A stretch of 64,000 nt of DNA from Extibacter muris (GTDB lineage: Bacteria; Bacillota; Clostridia; Lachnospirales; Lachnospiraceae): the NCBI RefSeq assembly GCF_004345005.1, contig NZ_SMMX01000006.1:1-64000 (forward strand). Reading direction: 5' to 3'. The notes beneath the pieces were generated by a model that made no database searches, was not told the origin of the DNA, and saw only the letters and a program-made list of their open reading frames with translations. The position numbers and the translations under genes are program-made. Of this stretch, positions 9,364 to 16,564 are shown one piece after another. How positions within the stretch are numbered: the first letter of the stretch is position 1; each line of letters starts with the position of its first letter.

Positions 9364-9978
9364 CTATTCTTCCGGCCCTTTCTCCACTTCCGGTTCCCGC
9401 GTCACTTTCCCGTCCACATACGCTTTCCTATCTGCTTCCTTCCGGGGCCTGGGAGCTGTCCCCTTCCTGCCGTCCATACGGCGGATTCTGACTGCAGGTG
9501 CCGGCATGTGTGCGAAAATCATGTCCACAATCTCCGTATACCTGTCTCCAAGCTGGCTGACCGGAAGAATGATGGCACGCTTCTGGGCATCATACAGGAA
9601 GATAATCTGCTTTCTGGATATTGCTCTTTTGAACTTGCTCCAGGAAGCTTTCCCGCTGTCCTCGGATGTAGTTGTCAGGATGCCGTCGTCCATGAACTCA
9701 TAAGTCACCGTCTCTTCAAGGCGTCTGGAGTTCTGCATCTGCTTGATGACCTTTTTCCTGATAAATACAGGAAACACGATAAATACCAGGCAGACAAACA
9801 GAAGGAAGACTGCCGCAAGCAGAAACTGCCGCTTCATGACAAAAGCAATCGTCAGCCCTACATTGAGCATGCCGAGTATAAGCGCGGTCATCCCCGCGCC
9901 ACTTGTATAGATATGATAAATCATAAAATCTGCCATAGATTCAACATCCAGCTTTACTTCCACTTTAACAGACATCAT
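9364..9978 (-). CDS. YcxB-like membrane protein
   Basis: The protein has about 204 residues, with two transmembrane helices (roughly residues 27-47 and 51-73) followed by a soluble domain with the YcxB-type pattern FMDDGILTTTSEDSGKASWSKF...ILPVSQL, and a basic, proline-rich tail. The function of this family is unknown. The reading frame stays open upstream to 10482, but that part lies over the opposite-strand VOC gene and lacks a ribosome site; the start at 9978 has GGGGG before it. A TGT-TATACT extended -10 lies just upstream. It may be cotranscribed with tsaE. Confidence 0.75.
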   Translation of the reverse strand: MMSVKVEVKLDVESMADFMIYHIYTSGAGMTALILGMLNVGLTIAFVMKRQFLLAAVFLLFVCLVFIVFPVFIRKKVIKQMQNSRRLEETVTYEFMDDGILTTTSEDSGKASWSKFKRAISRKQIIFLYDAQKRAIILPVSQLGDRYTEIVDMIFAHMPAPAVRIRRMDGRKGTAPRPRKEADRKAYVDGKVTREPEVEKGPEE

Positions 9979-10080
9979 CCGTACCCCCTGTCCTTTTGAA
10001 ACAGTATAACACATCTTTTTTTCTTCCGCCACTAATGATATACTTATTTGCATACCAATGGATAACAGGAGGATCATTAT

Positions 10081-10452
10081 ATGAAGTTTACCTTTTACCA
10101 CAACAATATCAATGTGCGAGATCTTGAGAAATCTTTGGATTTCTATAACAAAGCGCTCGGACTTACGGCCACACATGAAAAAGAGGCTGAAGATGGCAGC
10201 TTCCGGCTCGTCTTTCTCGGAGATGGTACGACACCCCATCTGCTGGAGCTCACATGGCTGCGTGATATGGACCGCCCGTATGAGCTTGGCGACAACGAAT
10301 CTCATCTCGCCTTCCGTGTAGACGACTTTGGCAAGGCGCTTGCACATCACAGGGAAATGGGCTGCGTATGCTTTGAGAATGCTGAGATGGGCATATACTT
10401 TATCGAGGACCCTGACGGCTATTGGATTGAAATCTGCCCTTGCAAAGAATAA
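10081..10452 (+). CDS. VOC / glyoxalase family protein
   Basis: A 123-residue vicinal-oxygen-chelate protein with two beta-alpha-beta-beta-beta repeats. The candidate metal ligands are the His in FYHNNINVRD, the Glu of LLELTW, the His of ESHLAFRV and the Glu in DPDGYWIEI near the C-terminus. This pattern fits glyoxalase I (lactoylglutathione-lyase-like), although clostridia often lack glutathione so the thiol partner is unknown. The gene is single, with a TGATATACT extended -10 and AGGAGG upstream. Confidence 0.82.
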   Translation: MKFTFYHNNINVRDLEKSLDFYNKALGLTATHEKEAEDGSFRLVFLGDGTTPHLLELTWLRDMDRPYELGDNESHLAFRVDDFGKALAHHREMGCVCFENAEMGIYFIEDPDGYWIEICPCKE

Positions 10453-10474
10453 AATAATAGTATCCCGCACTTTT

Positions 10475-10504
10475 ATTGACATATGTCAATAACTATAGTA
10501 ATAT
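10475..10504 (+). promoter_or_regulatory. promoter with palindromic operator for DUF134-NifX gene
   Basis: A TTGACA -35 (10476-10481) and a TAATAT -10 (10499-10504) are 17 bp apart. The -35 lies inside a perfect 16-bp palindrome, ATTGACATATGTCAAT (10475-10490), so a bound dimer would block polymerase. The regulator is unknown; the DUF134 helix-turn-helix domain encoded just downstream is one candidate. Confidence 0.6.
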
Positions 10505-10555
10505 ACTGATAACACCATCTAAGCAATACAAGATGGACGACGAAAGGAGTATCTT

Positions 10556-11287
10556 ATGGCACGTCCAGGCAAGACCCGCTGCGTAGGCAGCATGCCCCGA
10601 TGCGTACGTTTCGCCGCGTCAGGCAGTCCGAGAACTGGAATCAACCTCTCTGTCGAGGAGTTTGAAACAATCCGGCTCATGGATTACAGCGGCATGACGC
10701 AGGCAGAGTGCGCGGTCCAGATGCAGGTAAGCCGCGCTACCGTCCAGTCCCTCTATACACAGGCACGCAAAAAGGTCGCCCGCTTTCTCGTCGAAGGGAC
10801 ATACCTAGATATCAGCGGAGGCGACTATACCATCTGTGGTAGATACTCCCGCAGCCGGCTTATGAAAATAAAAGAGGAAAAAGGAGATTATATTATGATA
10901 ATTGCAGTCACTTATGAAAACGGACAGATATTCCAGCATTTCGGCCACACGAAACAGTTCAAAATCTATGAAGTAAAAGATGGAACCATCCTCTCTTCCG
11001 AAGTGAAGGGTACAGAAGGACAAGGGCACGGGGCACTTGCTTCCCTGCTCTTGAGCTTTGGCGTGGATGTGCTCATCTGCGGAGGAATCGGAGGCGGTGC
11101 AAGGAATGCACTGTCTGAAGCAGGCATAGACCTGTACCCTGGAGCTGTAGGCGAAGCCGACGCCCAGGTAGCATCGTTCCTGGACGGTACACTGTCCTAT
11201 GATCCAGATACGATGTGCAGCCACCACCACGGAGAAGAGGGCCACACATGTGGCAGCCATGGCTGCGGAGGCCATGGGCACCACTGA
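10556..11287 (+). CDS. DUF134 DNA-binding domain fused to NifX-type Fe-Mo-cofactor domain
   Basis: Residues 1 to about 90 match the DUF134 family, a helix-turn-helix like that of sigma factors (MTQAECAVQMQVSRATVQSLY). Residues about 118-215 form a dinitrogenase iron-molybdenum cofactor (NifX/NifB C-terminal) domain with the FGHTKQFKIYEV and ICGGIGGGARNAL motifs. The last 25 residues are a His/Cys-rich tail (HHHGEEGHTCGSHGCGGHGH) that probably binds metal. Such proteins accompany iron-sulphur or metal-cluster regulation, but no function is proven. An internal Met at the domain boundary could also give a separate NifX protein. It carries its own palindromic operator. Confidence 0.85.
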   Translation: MARPGKTRCVGSMPRCVRFAASGSPRTGINLSVEEFETIRLMDYSGMTQAECAVQMQVSRATVQSLYTQARKKVARFLVEGTYLDISGGDYTICGRYSRSRLMKIKEEKGDYIMIIAVTYENGQIFQHFGHTKQFKIYEVKDGTILSSEVKGTEGQGHGALASLLLSFGVDVLICGGIGGGARNALSEAGIDLYPGAVGEADAQVASFLDGTLSYDPDTMCSHHHGEEGHTCGSHGCGGHGHH

Positions 11288-11324
11288 TCGTGATACAGCA
11301 TAGCAGCTTAGGTTCACACTGCCA

Positions 11325-11351
11325 CGGGCAGCCTGCATATCAGGCTGCCCG
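11325..11351. terminator. terminator between convergent genes
   Basis: Perfect 11-bp stem CGGGCAGCCTG / CAGGCTGCCCG with a CATAT loop, followed by TTACGATTTT on the plus strand. It separates the DUF134-NifX gene and the ribU 3' end. Confidence 0.85.
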
Positions 11352-11362
11352 TTACGATTTTC

Positions 11363-12001
11363 CTATCGTTCATTCATCTTAAAAACAGGGCTGATTTTCT
11401 TATATATGAGCAATACGATCATAGATGCAAGCACACCTTTCAGAAGATTGAACGGTGCGACCGCAAACATCACGAACGTAAACAAGTCCGTGATACTTGC
11501 GTTTATTGCATTGCCCATCCCTACAAGCGCGTCTATCGGCATCTCAAAAGCCTTTGCGTATGCCGGAAGAAGGATATATGCGTTCAGAAAACAGCCGATT
11601 ACGGTCATGATGACAGTCCCGGATACCATCCCGGCAATAGCCCGTGTCCTGGAACGTCTCCTCTTGTAGATCAGTCCGGCCGGAACTACAAGCGCACACC
11701 CGATAAGAAAGTTCGCAGCCTCGCCTACTCCTGCGGTAATCGTGCCGTTAATGGCAAAGTTCAGCAATATCTTGATAAATTCGATGGCGGCGCCTGCCAG
11801 AGGGCCCATGGCAAAGCATCCTACAAGTACCGGCACCTCGCTGAAATCGATCTGATAAAAGGCGGGAGCGAAAGGAAGAGGAATTTCAAACAGCATCAAT
11901 ACTGTAGCAATCGCCCCGAGCATGCCCGTCTGGGCCATCATCCTTACCTTTGTTCTTGTCTTTGTCCTTGCATCTGCATTCGTCATTACATCTGTACTCA
12001 T
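11363..12001 (-). CDS. ribU: riboflavin ECF transporter substrate-binding component RibU
   Basis: The roughly 212-residue integral membrane protein has about six helices and belongs to the ECF S-component family (RibU type): LLMFEIPLPF...FYQIDFSEVPVLVGCFAMGPLAGA is the typical riboflavin-binding helix region. It works with a shared energizing module (EcfA, EcfA', EcfT) encoded elsewhere. An FMN riboswitch and terminator stand upstream, so expression is switched off by flavin. I take the start at 12001 (MSTDV), preceded by AAGGAGAG, rather than 12040. Confidence 0.9.
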   Translation of the reverse strand: MSTDVMTNADARTKTRTKVRMMAQTGMLGAIATVLMLFEIPLPFAPAFYQIDFSEVPVLVGCFAMGPLAGAAIEFIKILLNFAINGTITAGVGEAANFLIGCALVVPAGLIYKRRRSRTRAIAGMVSGTVIMTVIGCFLNAYILLPAYAKAFEMPIDALVGMGNAINASITDLFTFVMFAVAPFNLLKGVLASMIVLLIYKKISPVFKMNER

Positions 12002-12176
12002 TTTCTTTCTCTCCTTTTCGATGTTCATTATAGTTATCAAAGAAAGAAAATCTTCATGGAACTATACAGCATCGACGCTTTGTGCGTCAACGTGCGGCTG
12101 TGCGGCTGCCTTCCTCTGCACATTGCGTGCATCCCCCGGAGGTTTTTATTTCATAGGAAAAGCATCCCTATGTAAT

Positions 12177-12205
12177 AAAAAAGACCTCGGTGAAAACCGG
12201 GGGGC
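12177..12205 (-). terminator. riboswitch expression-platform terminator
   Basis: On the minus strand CCCCGG-TTTTCA-CCGAGG forms a GC stem with one mismatch, followed by TC and six T. It lies 29 nt past the FMN aptamer, the usual place for a transcription-attenuation hairpin before ribU. Confidence 0.75.
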
Positions 12206-12233
12206 CTGAAATACTGCAACAATCGCTGCTGTA

Positions 12234-12358
12234 CATTTCTTCATCTCATCCAGACTTTACTGTCGGTTTTGGAATTGCACCAAATCAGCCGTGCCACCAC
12301 TGGCACGGGTCGCGGACTATACCGCCGGTTGGGATTTGCACCCGACCCCTGAAGAATT
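12234..12358 (-). ncRNA. FMN riboswitch (RFN element)
   Basis: Minus-strand sequence shows the conserved RFN blocks in order: TCTTCAGGGGTCGGGTG, AATCCCAACCGGCGGTA, a variable P3 hairpin CGTGCCAGTGGTGGCACG, GGTGCAATTCC, ACCGACAGT and AGTCTGGATGAGATGAAGA. The P1 ends TCTTC and GAAGA pair. It controls ribU through the terminator downstream. Confidence 0.96.
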
Positions 12359-12453
12359 TCTATTCAATTCGATATTATTATAGCTCATAGCCTTACAATA
12401 TACAAGTCTTTTCAACAAATCCTCCCTGTCATAACGACGTTTTTTATCTGTCT

Positions 12454-12493
12454 TGTCAGTTGACTTGACATGTATATCTTTTTATGCAATAGT
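12454..12493 (+). promoter_or_regulatory. nad operon promoter with candidate operator
   Basis: TTGACA at 12465-12470 is followed after 17 bp by AATAGT. An inverted repeat TGTCA-N7-TGACA (12454-12470) overlaps the -35. NAD synthesis genes of Firmicutes are commonly repressed by NiaR; whether this is its site is a guess from position. Confidence 0.5.
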
Positions 12494-12546
12494 AAGTCAT
12501 GAACCTGCCCGGACGGCTGTCCCGGGTATATTAGAAGGAGCGGATC

Positions 12547-13452
12547 ATGACTACTTTAGAACGAATCAAACAATTAAAAAAAGAAAAAAATGCCGTCATC
12601 CTTGCACATTACTATGTGGACGATGACGTACAGGAAGCGGCCGATTATGTAGGCGACTCCTATTATCTGAGCAAGGCCGCGGCCTCAGCAGAGGCTGATG
12701 TCATAGTCTTCTGCGGCGTCTCATTCATGGGAGAGAGCGCTAAGATACTCAATCCCGGCAAGACCGTGCTCATGCCGGATGCAGCGGCCGACTGCCCTAT
12801 GGCACATATGGCGGACATTGAAAAGATTAAAAAATGCAAGGAAGAATACGACGACCTTGCTGTCGTCTGCTACATCAATTCTACTGCGCTTCTCAAAACA
12901 TATTCCGATGTGTGTGTCACTTCTGCCAATGCGATGGACGTCGTCCGCGCACTGCCGAACAGGCATATCTATTTTATACCGGACGCCAACCTCGGGCAGT
13001 TTATCGCCTCGAAGCTGCCGGACAAGCACTTTATCTTCAATGACGGCTACTGTCATGTACATAAGGATATCACTGCAGCAGATATCCAAAATGCAAAAGA
13101 AGCCCATCCGGACGCACTCGTGCTCATCCACCCCGAATGTACGCCGGATGCTGTAGCTCTGGCGGACTACGCAGGTAGCACGACCGGCATCATCAATTAT
13201 GCTTCCGCAAGCAGCTGCAGCGAGTTTATAATCTGTACCGAGACCGGCGTATTCAAAGAACTGAAAGACAAGAATCCAGAGAAGGGCTTCTATCCTGTGC
13301 ACGGACACCAGTGCTGCACAGATATGAAGCTGATTACGCTTGAGAAAGTCGCACGCGCGCTGGAACGTATGGAACATCCCGTAGAAATGGATGAAGAGAC
13401 AAGACGAAAAGCGGCACGGCCGCTGGAACGCATGCTGGAACTGGCACAGTGA
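12547..13452 (+). CDS. nadA: quinolinate synthase NadA
   Basis: NadA condenses iminoaspartate (from NadB) with dihydroxyacetone phosphate to quinolinate, using an oxygen-sensitive [4Fe-4S] cluster. Three cluster cysteines are seen in AVVCYINS, HPECTPDA and HGHQCCTDM. HYYVDDDVQEAADYVGDS near residue 21 is the N-terminal signature and FIPDANLG the middle one. It is 301 residues long, normal for the bacterial three-domain form. It heads the nadA-nadB-nadC operon. Confidence 0.97.
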   Translation: MTTLERIKQLKKEKNAVILAHYYVDDDVQEAADYVGDSYYLSKAAASAEADVIVFCGVSFMGESAKILNPGKTVLMPDAAADCPMAHMADIEKIKKCKEEYDDLAVVCYINSTALLKTYSDVCVTSANAMDVVRALPNRHIYFIPDANLGQFIASKLPDKHFIFNDGYCHVHKDITAADIQNAKEAHPDALVLIHPECTPDAVALADYAGSTTGIINYASASSCSEFIICTETGVFKELKDKNPEKGFYPVHGHQCCTDMKLITLEKVARALERMEHPVEMDEETRRKAARPLERMLELAQ

Positions 13453-13466
13453 TAAGGAAGTGTACT

Positions 13467-14786
13467 ATGATGGAAGCATATTATGACGTTGTCATAGTCG
13501 GAACCGGTGCGTCAGGGCTGTTCACCGGCCTGTCCCTGCCTGGGCATCTGCGCATTCTCATGATAACAAAAGACAAGGTGGAAAGCAGCGACTCTTATCT
13601 GGCCCAGGGAGGCATCTGTGTCCTGAAGTCTGAAGAGGATTACGAAAGCTACTTCGAGGATACGATGCGGGCGGGACACTATGAAAACAACAAGGAGTCG
13701 GTACGTATTATGATACAGGATTCTCCCGGCATCATCGCCAGCCTTATCTCATATGGCGTGGAATTTGAACATGACGGGGAAGAGCTTGCCTACACGAAGG
13801 AAGGGGCACATTCGGCAAGCCGGATCTTGTACCACAAAGATGTCACCGGCAAAGAGATTACAAGAAAGCTGATTGCCTGTGCCAGGAAGCGGCCCAACAT
13901 TACGATAGCCGCCCGCACGGCCATGGCTGACCTCGTCATACAGGAGGATCGCTGTACCGGTGTCGTCGTGCGCGAACCGGATGGCGGCATAAGGCCGGTG
14001 TCCTCCAGGGCAGTATATCTGGCAACCGGAGGAATCGGAGGGCTCTTTGCCAATTCCACCAACTTCCGGCATATAACCGGGGACAGCCTAGCGCTGGCGC
14101 TGAGACACGGAATCGAACTTGAGAACATCCACTATATACAGATTCACCCTACCACCCTTTATTCCCACAGAGAAGGCCGCCGCTTTCTCATCTCGGAATC
14201 CGTCAGGGGAGAGGGTGCCATTCTGCTGAACCCTGATGGACAACGTTTTGTAGATGAACTGCAGCCCAGAGACGTGGTGACGGAAGCTATCCGGCAGGAG
14301 ATGGACAGATTCCACTCTCCCTTTGTATATCTATCGCTGGCACATATGCAGAAAGAGAAGATATTATACCGTTTTCCGAACATATACGAACGCTGCCTCG
14401 AGGAAGGCTATGACCTGTCAGGAGACCGCATCCCTATCACCCCGGCACAGCATTATCTCATGGGCGGAATCTGTACGGATTCCTTTGCACGTACGTCTCT
14501 TGGCAATCTGTTTGCCGTCGGTGAAGCCGGATGCAACGGAGTACACGGGGCCAACCGCCTGGCGAGCAATTCCCTGCTCGAAAGCCTCGTATTTGCAAGA
14601 CGTGGTGCCGGGCTTCTCGCCTCCGCCATCGGCAGCATAAGCCCTCCACCCGTACCGGCATCCATAGACGTCTCCGCCTATGCAGATCCCCAGGCACGAA
14701 GCCGAGAAGATAAAGCACTGATACTGAATGAAATCAAAAGAAGGGACCGAGAATTTTATGATAAATGGTGTAACGATGAAAATTAA
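13467..14786 (+). CDS. nadB: L-aspartate oxidase NadB
   Basis: This FAD enzyme oxidises L-aspartate to iminoaspartate; in anaerobes fumarate is the likely acceptor. The Rossmann motif VGTGASGLFTG is at the N-terminus; SDSYLAQGGI, GGIGGLFANSTN, RGEGAILLN and CNGVHGANRLASNSLLE are conserved. About 439 residues is shorter than the 530-residue form because most of the C-terminal helical domain is missing, as in other clostridial versions. The start at 13467 has AAGGAAG upstream; it is 14 nt after nadA and its end overlaps nadC. Confidence 0.95.
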   Translation: MMEAYYDVVIVGTGASGLFTGLSLPGHLRILMITKDKVESSDSYLAQGGICVLKSEEDYESYFEDTMRAGHYENNKESVRIMIQDSPGIIASLISYGVEFEHDGEELAYTKEGAHSASRILYHKDVTGKEITRKLIACARKRPNITIAARTAMADLVIQEDRCTGVVVREPDGGIRPVSSRAVYLATGGIGGLFANSTNFRHITGDSLALALRHGIELENIHYIQIHPTTLYSHREGRRFLISESVRGEGAILLNPDGQRFVDELQPRDVVTEAIRQEMDRFHSPFVYLSLAHMQKEKILYRFPNIYERCLEEGYDLSGDRIPITPAQHYLMGGICTDSFARTSLGNLFAVGEAGCNGVHGANRLASNSLLESLVFARRGAGLLASAIGSISPPPVPASIDVSAYADPQARSREDKALILNEIKRRDREFYDKWCNDEN

Positions 14787-15615
14787 TACGGATGAATACA
14801 TATGGAATGCTTTAAAAGAGGATATCACGAGCGAAGATGTCACCACAAACGCGGTGATGAGGTCGCCATGCCCCGGAAGAGCTGAACTGATCTGCAAAGA
14901 AGACGGAATCATATGCGGCCTTCCCGTATTCGCCCGCGTCTTTGAACTACTGGATGAGACCGCCCTGTTTGAGACAGACGCAGCAGATGGGGATCCTGTA
15001 AAAAGAGGCCAGCTCATCGGAATAATCTCCGGCGACATCAGGGCCATCCTCTCAGGAGAACGCACTGCCCTCAATTATCTGCAGCGCATGAGCGGCATAG
15101 CTACCTACACGAACAGGCTGGCGAAAGAGCTGGAAGGTTCCGGCACCAAACTTCTCGATACGAGAAAAACGACCCCCAACAACAGGGCTTTTGAAAAATA
15201 TGCCGTCAGGATAGGCGGGGGATATAACCACAGATATAATCTTTCCGACGGGATTCTCATCAAAGACAACCATATCGGAGCTGCCGGAGGCGTGGCCAAA
15301 GCAATCAGTATGGCAAAGGAATATGCGCCTTTCGTACGTAAGATAGAAGTGGAAGTGGAAGATCTGGACATGCTTGCCGAGGCTCTGGACGCCGGTGCAG
15401 ATATCATCATGCTCGATAACATGGATAATGAGACGATGAAAAAAGCGGTAGCCGCCGTGGGAGGCCGTGCAGAGACCGAATGCTCCGGCAATGTAACGCT
15501 GGAGAGGCTGAAGGAAATCCGCGAAATCGGCGTGGATTACGTGTCCTCCGGCGCTTTGACCCACTCTGCCCCTATTATGGACATCTCGCTGAAGAATCTG
15601 GCTCCCGTCAAATAA
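14758..15615 (+). CDS. nadC: nicotinate-nucleotide pyrophosphorylase (carboxylating) NadC
   Basis: NadC converts quinolinate and PRPP to nicotinate mononucleotide with release of CO2. Signature segments are RTALNYLQRMSGIAT, DTRKTTPNNRAFEKYAV, GGGYNHRYNLSDGILIKDNH and the C-terminal VDYVSSGALTHS. The start at 14758 (MINGVTMKINTD) lies inside the nadB 3' end with AAGAAGGG upstream; a Met at 14776 is an alternative. It closes the NAD operon. Confidence 0.95.
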   Translation: MINGVTMKINTDEYIWNALKEDITSEDVTTNAVMRSPCPGRAELICKEDGIICGLPVFARVFELLDETALFETDAADGDPVKRGQLIGIISGDIRAILSGERTALNYLQRMSGIATYTNRLAKELEGSGTKLLDTRKTTPNNRAFEKYAVRIGGGYNHRYNLSDGILIKDNHIGAAGGVAKAISMAKEYAPFVRKIEVEVEDLDMLAEALDAGADIIMLDNMDNETMKKAVAAVGGRAETECSGNVTLERLKEIREIGVDYVSSGALTHSAPIMDISLKNLAPVK

Positions 15616-15616
15616 A

Positions 15617-15666
15617 TGTGGGTTTAAGTAAATTAGGCGGCGGGCGGGGAGCCACTTCACTTAAAC
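15617..15666. repeat. short palindromic element / terminator, related to 61311 element
   Basis: GTTTAAGT (15622-15629) and ACTTAAAC (15659-15666) form the ends of a hairpin between the convergent nadC and yitT-like genes. About 30 of the first 37 positions, including AAGTAAA and the G-rich GGCGGGCGGGGAGCC part, match the left end of the 291-bp palindrome at 61311, so the two are relatives. Confidence 0.6.
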
Positions 15667-16530
15667 TTACAGTTCCTCCTGATAGCTGACCCGCTCCATG
15701 GTAAAACCGCGCCCTTTCACTTCTTTTATCTGAGTGATGGTCGTGAATGCCTTGTCATCAATCCTGCTGATCGTATCATTCACTGCATACAGCTTCCGGT
15801 GCGGGATGATGCAGAGCACGCCTTTCTGCTGCTCTTTTCCGTAGCCGGTCTCGATGTGCACCATCGTCGCGCCTACGTTCATATCTTTAAGGATCCTCTG
15901 CCGGATCTCCTCATGCTTCTCAGAGATGATAAAGAGCTGTATCTGTGTCTGTCCGAATAGCACCACTCTGTTCATCACCATCGTCATGAGCATAAGTGCC
16001 AGGATGCCATACAGGATCTGCTCTGGGCCTGAAAAGAATATCTGGCATCCGAGTACGATGAAATCCACGATATACATGAACACCGCCACCGGTCCATGCA
16101 GAAACTTGTTCAGCACGAGCGCCAGAATATCCGTACCGCCGGTAGAGGCCCCCTGCCGCACGACAAGCCCGATGCCGAGGCCAAGCAGTAGTCCGGCGTA
16201 CACGGTGGCAAGCAGTATGTTGTCCGTCAGGCTGCCCACCCCTGGAATCTTACTTGCGACCTCAAGGAATACCGGATATACGAAGGTACTGATAATGGTA
16301 GTAAGCGCAAACTTCCTGCCAAGCGTAAATGCCCCAAGCACAAAGAGTATGGCATTGACAATAAAGATGACGACAGACAGGTTGACAGATACATAGTGGG
16401 TGATTGCCAGACCGATACCGGTCGCACCTCCCATGATGATTCCGTGTGGCACGACAAATGCTGCCACCGCCAGAGCCAGAATCGCATTTCCCGCCAGCAC
16501 CCCGAGTACAATTTTCAAATTTTTCTTCAT
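15667..16530 (-). CDS. YitT family membrane protein (DUF161 + DUF2179)
   Basis: A 287-residue protein with five or six transmembrane helices in residues 1-190 and a C-terminal cytosolic DUF2179 domain of about 80 residues (ATMVHIETGYGKEQQKGVLCIIPHRKLY). The helix motif RQGASTGGTDILA is the family signature. The function is unknown, though members are often described as possible transporters. It lies 34 nt after tex on the same strand and may be cotranscribed with it. Confidence 0.88.
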   Translation of the reverse strand: MKKNLKIVLGVLAGNAILALAVAAFVVPHGIIMGGATGIGLAITHYVSVNLSVVIFIVNAILFVLGAFTLGRKFALTTIISTFVYPVFLEVASKIPGVGSLTDNILLATVYAGLLLGLGIGLVVRQGASTGGTDILALVLNKFLHGPVAVFMYIVDFIVLGCQIFFSGPEQILYGILALMLMTMVMNRVVLFGQTQIQLFIISEKHEEIRQRILKDMNVGATMVHIETGYGKEQQKGVLCIIPHRKLYAVNDTISRIDDKAFTTITQIKEVKGRGFTMERVSYQEEL

Positions 16531-16564
16531 TTTATATTTCCCCCAATGACACTACTGCGTCCCG

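Noticed and set aside
9979-10482. Upstream extension of the ycxB-like frame
   Set aside because: Lies opposite the VOC gene; the ribosome site at 9978 and the family start agree with the shorter form.
12721-13377. 218-codon minus-strand ORF in nadA
   Set aside because: Shadow of nadA, which has full conserved motifs.
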